Below, piece by piece: positions 56,990 through 64,000 of a stretch of DNA of 64,000 bases. Position 1 is the stretch's first letter. Every line of letters starts with the position of its first letter. This DNA comes from Trichosphaerium sp. ATCC 40318. Taxonomy: Eukaryota > Discosea > Flabellinia > Trichosidae. The translations under genes were made by a program, and so were the position numbers. Below the pieces are notes generated by a model. That model made no database searches. It was not told the origin of the DNA and saw only the letters and a list, made by a program, of their open reading frames with translations. The stretch lies in contig JALMLS010000440.1 of assembly GCA_038496445.1 (NCBI GenBank), forward strand, positions 124,001-188,000, in the 5' to 3' direction.

Positions 56990-59418
56990 TCATTGAATTG
57001 TTGGTTCTTCACTATCAGTTAATAGACCAGTTATTTCTCCAATACCATCTTGCCATAATTGTTTATCATCAGGTAAATCAGCTGTTAGTATTGCTTCTCT
57101 TTTTTTACGTAATGAGTCGTAATCTCTGTAGTACTCCCTACATTGTACGTCAGTCGAACATTATTAGAATTGAGACCCAATACTAAAAATAGGGCTATAG
57201 GTTATGAGTACATACCAAAATGCCATGAACAGTGCGCCTATTATTCTAACAGACTCAAAACAAAGTACAGCAACCTTATAAAATTTTCTCATTAGTTTCT
57301 CACTTTTTTTTCAAGTGCATTGTTGATGGCACGTGCTTTCAAAAAACACAAAAGTACCGTACCCATATAAACCATATTTCTTGTTCTATAGTTCCAGCTA
57401 GTGAAATTAAAGCGACATAGGCAACACCGGCTACCATCATGACTAGAGATAGATATCTAAAATTTTGCATTGCAAAGTTTACGCCTTCATAAACGCCACC
57501 CTAAATAAGCAACCCTTGTTAGCTATCACCTCCTACCATAAATATGGTAGAAAAATTTATACTAAGAACACATGCCTGCATACCAACAAACGTGAGTATA
57601 CCATAAATAATCCATGTTTTAGGTGTAAGTTCGTCTATAATTACTTGCGAATGTGTGAATTGTAATGTCAACCATTTTCTTCCAAGATAATAAATAGCCC
57701 AAAAAATAATACCCATGAATAAACCTGCTACGGATGCCGCTAATGTAAGTATCCTAATAAACGTAAACAAGACGGAGATGCCAAAACAAAAACTTAAACC
57801 AAGACTTTTTTGGATGTACTTGAAGCGCTTGTAAAAACCTTTGGCAATCAAGTTTGTGCCAACAATATTAGCAGCTTTTCCGACAGCATCTATAATACAT
57901 AAGTTTAAATGCAAAGCTTTTCATACTAGAATACCTGCAAAAGTAGGGGCATATAAATAAAGAGCGTTCTGAATGCTAAAGGCGTCATACTTTACTTGAG
58001 CTAAAAGAACAAAAAGTTAATAAACCAAGCTACCATGTACTTAATCGCCTTCTATTGTTTGTCTACACAGCAACCAGGTGTTGGAAAAAACCGATATTGT
58101 AGACAGTGTCAAAAAAGGTAACAAAGAATACTATAAATTTTCAGGTTTTTTTTACGCACTTTTGTCTATCCTACTTGCTATTACAGAAGACACCATATAA
58201 GTCAGCATGAGTATCACACCACGTCTATGCGAATGTAATTTAGAGATAAGCAAACCATTGAGTTTAGCACGTACACAAAGAGCCATAGATTATCAATTGC
58301 AAAAAAAGTCAGAACATTTCCTGAAACAAGCGATTTTATATCATAAAGCTTGTACTCTTTGATGTATCTAGGTTGATAGATGACCAGCATGACCAAAATA
58401 AAAGTCACTATTAAGCGTAAGCTGTTGTTGCCGTTGAAAGTATTAAGTGCAGCGTACCAACTCCTGATACAGTGTAGCCATACGCAAGAGAGTTCAGGCC
58501 AATATCAGTAAAATAAAGCAAACTACAACTAAACAAAGAGTGAGTTTCTTTTTCTCATATTTTTCGCATCCGGTACCTTACTAGTAGATCAATAACAGTT
58601 GTGAATGTTGCTATAATTACAGCATATACAGTTCTATCCATACCAAACAGAACACCAGACATGAGTGTATTTATATTGGTACAAACAGCTCCAGCAAACA
58701 TCCTTAAGAAATACTCTTTTGCAAGTGCACGTGTTTCAGGTGCACTTCTGTACAGGTCATAAATGTATTCCTATACATATTAATTACCTAAAACGTATTG
58801 CTATGCGTACTTGTAAGATATACAATGTCGTCACGAGAAAGAGTCCCCAAATTACTCCAGTGATCAAACACAAGTTTATTATTTTCCCAACTGTGTGGAA
58901 ATCTCGCTAAAAAAAACCGTTAATAACTTGTCACTTACCTGGTTCATAACTACAACGGTATACTCAGTCGTTAAAAGACGTACTGCGGCGAATCTGAGGC
59001 GAATTTGGGAAAGTACGCCCGATGCAACGAAATTGATAATGTAACTTGGGAACAGCACTACAATAAGCGTATTAGATCAATATACGCAACATCTGAGCGT
59101 TTAGTGTATCTATATCGCTTACAGACCGTTTTTGGTTGTCACGTAAAAAAATCAAATCCAATACTACGTACCAGCGTTAGCGATAGTTGAATACGCGGCC
59201 AGGGCATATGTTCCTTTTATTTCAAGCCCTTATAAGCTGTTTTAATTGGAAAGTTTCTTGTTTAGTTAAAAGTAGACAATGTAGGCCTTTGTTGTACCCA
59301 GTATCTTTGTTTTAACTGTATTAGTCGTTATAGTGATACACGTGAGGTATACAAGTAAAACAGATAAAGCAGCAAAACGTGCTAGATCATGTGATAGCAG
59401 CTTTTTAATTCTCTCCAT
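56990..59418 (-). CDS. Multi-pass membrane transporter, probably MATE-like
   Basis: About 12 short exons. Start MERIKKLLSHDLARFAALSVLL at 59418 (split here: MERIKKLLSHDL, ARFAALSVLL). Ten or more hydrophobic segments follow, for example YALAAYSTIANA, GVIWGLFLVTTLYIL, a central APETRALAKEYF...GVLFGMDRTVYAVII block and FTFIRILTLAASVAGLFMGI. The last exons encode ESVRIIGALFMAFW-EYYRDYDSL and a hydrophilic tail with EEPTIQ. The central block resembles the repeat-2 start of MATE/MOP-superfamily exporters (acidic loop, ALAKEYF, then a small-residue helix). The substrate is unknown. MurJ- or Wzx-type flippases are alternatives. Exon joints in the middle were not all checked. Confidence 0.5.
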
Positions 59419-59778
59419 CAGTTTTTCCGCGAGGGTGAAAAGTGGCTTGATCTTTATTTTTTTGGTTTTTCAGCTTTTTCGAGTCTATTGGGACAAGAAT
59501 GTTTCCCAAATCGTGCTTATTCGTCAAAATCCGCGAATCACAGCCTCCACAGGGGTTTCGATAAGTAGCAGTAAAAGCTGTCCACTTGCGAAAGTGATCG
59601 AACACATTCTTCCTTGATAAGGAAGCTGACAGTATTTAGGCGTAGGATGCCTCATATGTAAAGCCGTACGCGTTTGTTGAATGCAGAAACTCGAGACGTT
59701 AAGTTCGTTTGACTGCAACCGTTTAGATGTATAACAGCGTTATTTCCTTGAGCAAGGGCAGTTGTTAATAATAAAGCG

Positions 59779-60909
59779 ATGTACGATGGCCCAAACAAGT
59801 TTGTAGAGTATATTGAAGGAAACTCGCCTATAATCATCAGTGCACCTCACGGAGGCGTAGAAAAACCTTCTAGTATACCAGATAAACCAAGAGGTACGAC
59901 TTTTGAATATTTCAGCAACGTTTATTATTACAAGGCAGTCAACTGTCTGATTTGAATACAAGGACACTTGCGAAGCGTATAGTATCAGAAATAGAGCGTT
60001 TAAGACCTGGTTTTACACCACACTTTGTTATGGCTCATATTCATCGCTCAAAGGTTAGTCAGTCAGGTTTAAAAAGTAAAAAAGTAATCCGAAGGTTTCG
60101 TGGCTGTAAAACTCGCTCTTATTTCGAAAAATTGTATTCGAAAAAAACCAACTTTGCACTCCCTTTGTGCTTGTGGTTGCATTTTATGCCAACTATATAT
60201 TACATCGCTTGTCCACTAAGTTACCAATGAAGGTTGATATGAATAGATCACGTGATGACTCAGATCAAGCAGTTGATAAAAAAGCACTTGAAATATGGTT
60301 AGAGACTTTTTTTTGTTGAAACAATGGCTTGTCTTTAACCTGTGTAGGGATGCTTATCACCGTTTTATGAACACAGCAAAGGCTGTTGTTACTACAGATT
60401 TCGGAAAAGGTATAATCTTTGATATACATGGCGTAGCAACGCACAAACAAAAGTGGATAGAGCTTGGGTATAATATTAAAGCAGACACTTTAAATAAAAC
60501 AGGTACGATCTTTCTTACCGAGTGACACCATCACATCTTTCCCTAAAGATGTATAGACATAGAACTTAACGATGTACATGAAAAGGGAAGTGTCAGTAAT
60601 CTTACAAACACATGGGCTTCAGATAAAGTCAGCTTCTCCGACATCATACGTGGAAAATCAAGCTTTGGTGCTTTACTTAAAAACTATAAAGTTGTACCTT
60701 CTCCCTCAATACCTTGTCCAAAGAAAAATGCATATTACACAGGTGGTTATATAACACGTGAACATGGTAGCATAAAAGGAGGAGTTATTGATGCTATACA
60801 GATTGAATCACCATCACATCTCCGAAAGCTTAATAAAATACCAGATTATGCAACTGAACTTGCAAAAGCGATACTGTACTACCACGATAATTGGTACCTG
60901 AATAAATAA
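59779..60909 (+). CDS. N-formylglutamate amidohydrolase-like protein
   Basis: Five or so exons in frame. Blocks: IIISAPHGGVEKPSS (metal-binding APHGG), LNTRTLAKRIVSEI, HRSK-VDMNRSRDD (spliced; the vD-x-NR motif), W-DAYHRFMNTAKA (spliced), GIIFDIHGVATHKQKWIELGY (second metal His; split IIFDIHG, ATHKQKW), YYTGGYITREHGS and VIDAIQIESPSHLR. These match the FGase/HutG fold of zinc-dependent amidohydrolases related to carboxypeptidases. FGase removes formate from N-formylglutamate in histidine breakdown in bacteria; the eukaryotic substrate is unknown. Introns include one of about 180 nt at 60053-60231. Confidence 0.7.
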
Positions 60910-61402
60910 CGTTCAAGAATATACACTTCAAATCAAATATATTTTGATCAGCTTGGAAAGCTAAGCGAGTAAAGCAAAGTTCATTGAAATCTATTTTTCA
61001 AACAATAAAATCAGCAAAAACACGTGTAAATATTGATAGAACAGATTCGCGAACTTGTTAAAACGAGTTAAAGAATTTAAAGATAAATACTATGCTGCTC
61101 GAGCAAATAATGATTCAAAGCGATGTGCTTTGCTGTAGTACTTTAGACACATAAAAATACTAATTATTATGCTTATCACATTGTGCCATAATCAATACAT
61201 GGTTTGTATGCGGTGCCAAAACACTATGCCTTTGGGCGCATAGTACTTCCCTCCCTATGTGGGCATCACTTCTAAAATTGTAACAAGGCAATTTTGGCAA
61301 AACACGACACTTGCTTTTGACGGTTGCTTGAGAATTGGTATGGATAATTTCTCAGGAATTGTACAAGTTGATTAACTAATTTAGAAGCGAACAGAACTTC
61401 AT
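60910..61402. other. Convergent intergenic region
   Basis: 3' flanks of the amidohydrolase and helicase genes. AACACGTGTA at 61020. No gene seen. Confidence 0.4.
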
Positions 61403-64000
61403 TTATTGATTTATTGTTTGAACTGTTTCTGACTCATGAAGTACACTTGGATGCCAAGGTTCAGATGAAACAACCAAAGATATAAGCATTCTAAACTGTG
61501 ACACAGTAAATGTTCCTACCATGTATCCTTCAGGAATGATAATATGAATCAAACTAAAGACAATAAGGAACTGACAAAAAACAGAAAAAAAACAGAAAAA
61601 CCATGACGTACCATTCTTCTCGTCTATTTTGGTTTTCTCCTTCCCATGGTATGATACAAGACATGCCATGTGATGAAGTATCTATATGCTTTCTTGCTTT
61701 GATCATCATTGTATTATGAATAGTACGAACAGACGAAACGATAACATTGAACAAACTGAAAGATAGCTCCACTGTTTCTCCATTCTGTGAAACAGAAAAA
61801 GGAAGGTATCCACGAAGGTTACTTTGCGCTGATATCAGAGGTTTATCTCTCCATTTATAAATACATCTAGGTGCATTTTCGTAGCCTAAATCTAACAGAC
61901 GATAAGAAGAAAAACACATTTAGTCGCTAATAGCTGATGGACAACTTAACGAACCTTCAAGTTGGGTATTTTCTTCTTCTGCAGTAGTTCGTCCTGTAGG
62001 TGAAGCCCTAGTATTTTGTTGACCCCCATTCTGCTGAAACTGATGTGATAATCCCAATTGTGTCTGCAATTGCTTGGACGCATTAGGAAATGGTGACTGA
62101 GGCTGTATCTGTTGCAGCTGCTGTACTGGAAGAAAACCTGGCGGCTAGACAGTAGTCAGTGAACTGTAAAATAGTACATAACATTGATAGTTCTGTGATA
62201 GCGAAGCCGCTCCGGTTGCTCTTGCTGCTCCTGGTGTTGCAACAAATGCAAATTAAAGCGCATACCTGTTGGTGAGGAAACATGTGCGGCTGCATATTGT
62301 ATTTAGGTCCATAAAGTGGTTGAGGAAAGACCGGATAAAGAACACCAGAAGGACCATTTGGGATATTAGTTGGTTGTACGGGATGAATAGGATGATGAGG
62401 TAAGAATCCTTTTGGAGCGGTTCCCTTTGGAAGGAATTTGGGTGTATGAGGGTTTAAACCTTTCGCAGCTGGTACTTTTCTTGAAGGTGCCTTTGGACTA
62501 GTTAGTGCTGTTGAATACCTCATTGGCTGTTTTGGTGAAATTGAAGGCGATCGAAGGCTTTTCTTGGGGGTTGACGGTGTTGGCTTAGGTTTCGGAGATG
62601 TCATCTTTGCTCTTTCTTTGGTTCTCTGCTCCTGAAACACGAGTTAAGAATTTGAAGAATTGTAACAGTACTTACTTCTTTGAGTGTTTTCATATAACTA
62701 GAGTCAATGATCGATTTATCCATGACTATTACATCCTTTTCACTAATTTTAGAAATATCTGGAGTCGTTCCTGCTGAGACAAAAGTATTTTGTTTCTTGC
62801 ATGTTGAGATAATCGTGTTAAGTTCAGGGCATCTAAAAACGTTAAGTTAGTACTGTTATCAGATTTAAGTTAGCTATACGTACCTGCAAACGCATTTCTC
62901 ATCACCGACAATTATAGCAAGAGATATTGCCCTACTCAGAGCTGTATTTAACCTTTTAGGGTTGAACACAAAGCCAACCTAGCTCAAATTACGTTTTATT
63001 TTGTAAAAAGAAAGAAATACGTTATGTGTTTGGTCTCCTTTTAAAGCGCCACGTGTTGTACGAACTGTACTGATGATAATCACCTATAGAACTAATATTA
63101 GCTTATATTCAATACAGTAGGGTACATACCTTCCGTTCATGTCCTTGAAACTCAGCAGTACTACCAACTTTTACATTATAGAATTTGCTCTGTTTTAGTA
63201 GATAAGATATCTTTTGGACTTGCTTTCTTGTTGCTGCAATGACACCAATATCTTCCTCATACATACCGTTTCTCTTGAGCGCCTAGAAGTACCTATTTAG
63301 GTTTGGAGCACAAAGTTATCAAAGAACATACATTTATGAGATGCTTTACAGCAATAGCTTCCTTGCTATTAAAGTAAGATGGAGAATCTCCTTCACGCTC
63401 ATCTGTGCTCCCTTGAACATCATAGAACATGATAGGAAAGCTATCATTAGCACCCATGCTAAACTGGAAGTCTATGCTTTATTGTAAACGATGAAATCTT
63501 ATCTGATACAGTACCTTGAATCTCGAGCATTTCAGTATTGTGTGCACATGCTACATACAGTTAATATAAATATGATCAACAAAACGTGCCTATCAGTTTC
63601 CTCTTGTAGAACAACTGAGATAACGAGGTAAGTATCTTTGGATGGTTTCTATAGTTTCTTTGAAGCTCAACACAGAGTCTTGGATCTTTGCGTCCAACAT
63701 AGACCTTAACAATCAATAAGAGGTGCCAACAATATTACAATTATACTTACATCAAGCTCAACAAGATGCTCCATAACTGACTTGTGTAAGCCATGGTGAC
63801 CCGCTATTTGAGATTGAACTACAGGTCCAAGCTGCTTATCATCGCCTTGGGAAGTTCTTGTTAGTACTAATCCATTTTCACTTGTGTACCAGCCATAATT
63901 ATGGTTGTGTCTTTATTTGCCATTGATATTGGAATCAACGCTTCAGCTTGCATCAACTGTGCAGCTTCATCCATGATGATATGAGTAAAATGTCCTGGTT
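61403..64000 (-). CDS. HELZ/UPF1-class SF1 RNA helicase (3' portion; continues beyond the window)
   Basis: Enters from the right edge. IIMDEAAQLMQAEALIP is motif II (DEAA), followed by GDDKQLGPVVQSQIAGHHGL (motif III; spliced at IMAG-GDDKQ), NYRNHPKIL, KVGSTAEFQGHER (motif V), VIIISTVRTT and NPKRLNTALSRA (motif VI). This order is that of UPF1-like helicases; MDEAAQ with GHHGL is nearest to HELZ and MOV10. A long Pro/Lys-rich tail follows (PKPKPTPSTPKK, FLPHHPIHPVQP), then a Gln-rich segment. A 63-nt intron (GTTCGT to TGTTAG) would join this in frame to DLGYENAPRCIY...VQTINQ, ending at 61403. Without that splice, the gene ends at about 61920 and the last part would be a separate ORF. Confidence 0.75.

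Noticed and set aside
1-64000. tRNA, rRNA or snRNA genes
   Set aside because: I searched by eye for TTCGA-type T-loops and cloverleaf pairing and found nothing convincing; tRNAscan-SE or Infernal would be needed to exclude them.

Overview
This is a stretch of nuclear DNA from a unicellular eukaryote. It is AT-rich and fairly gene-dense. Most genes are split by short introns of roughly 45-150 nt, usually with a GTACGT- or GTAAG-type donor and a TTTAG/TTGTAG acceptor. Housekeeping genes such as the ribosome-biogenesis factor REI1/ZNF622, a mitochondrial carnitine/acylcarnitine-type carrier and a HELZ/UPF1-class RNA helicase exclude a prokaryote or virus. Animal-like extracellular modules (ADAM metalloprotease, CAP, EGF, PSI, LamG) are common. 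I could not place the lineage from sequence alone. All multi-exon models here were joined by hand from splice signals and reading frame.

Layout. 0-1.4 kb: a BTB(T1)/SPRY-like gene and its downstream flank. 1.7-8.9 kb (minus): a gene of about 27 exons for a single-pass receptor with signal peptide, beta-helix-like ectodomain, PSI domain, TM helix and RasGAP. 9.8-11.4 kb: mitochondrial carrier. 11.7-13.7 kb: ankyrin-SET protein. 13.9-17.5 kb and 21.7-24.2 kb: an unstable zone of F-box/MORN_2 (YwqK-like) genes, BTB fragments, a threonyl-tRNA synthetase scrap and a truncated SNF2-type helicase. 18.9-21.3 kb: a Crinkler-like nuclease-kinase gene. 24.7-25.7 kb: four-TM protein. 26.1-31.2 kb (minus): an ADAM metalloprotease fused to a CAP domain, EGF and TM segment.

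32.8-56.8 kb is shaped by duplication. A divergent gene pair (a PPTTL-repeat surface protein and a LamG protein) at 32.8-38.7 kb recurs as an inverted copy at 46.3-50.6 kb. The PPTTL gene is then tandemly repeated at 52.3-55.4 kb, with about 145 pentapeptide repeats, and as a 5' remnant at 56.6 kb. Between the two inverted blocks lie a small membrane gene, a MORN_2 remnant, a tiny MITE with perfect 8-bp target duplication, two small secreted or membrane genes, REI1 and an F-box/zinc-ribbon gene. 57-59.4 kb (minus): probable MATE-like transporter. 59.8-60.9 kb: N-formylglutamate amidohydrolase-like protein. 61.4-64 kb (minus, running off the window): HELZ-like SF1 helicase.

Three signals cut across genes: CACGTG is far more frequent than composition predicts; GC-AG introns recur; and several gene families here are visibly breaking and recombining, including a roughly 1-kb inversion that splits two neighbouring genes at a TTTCGAAA palindrome.
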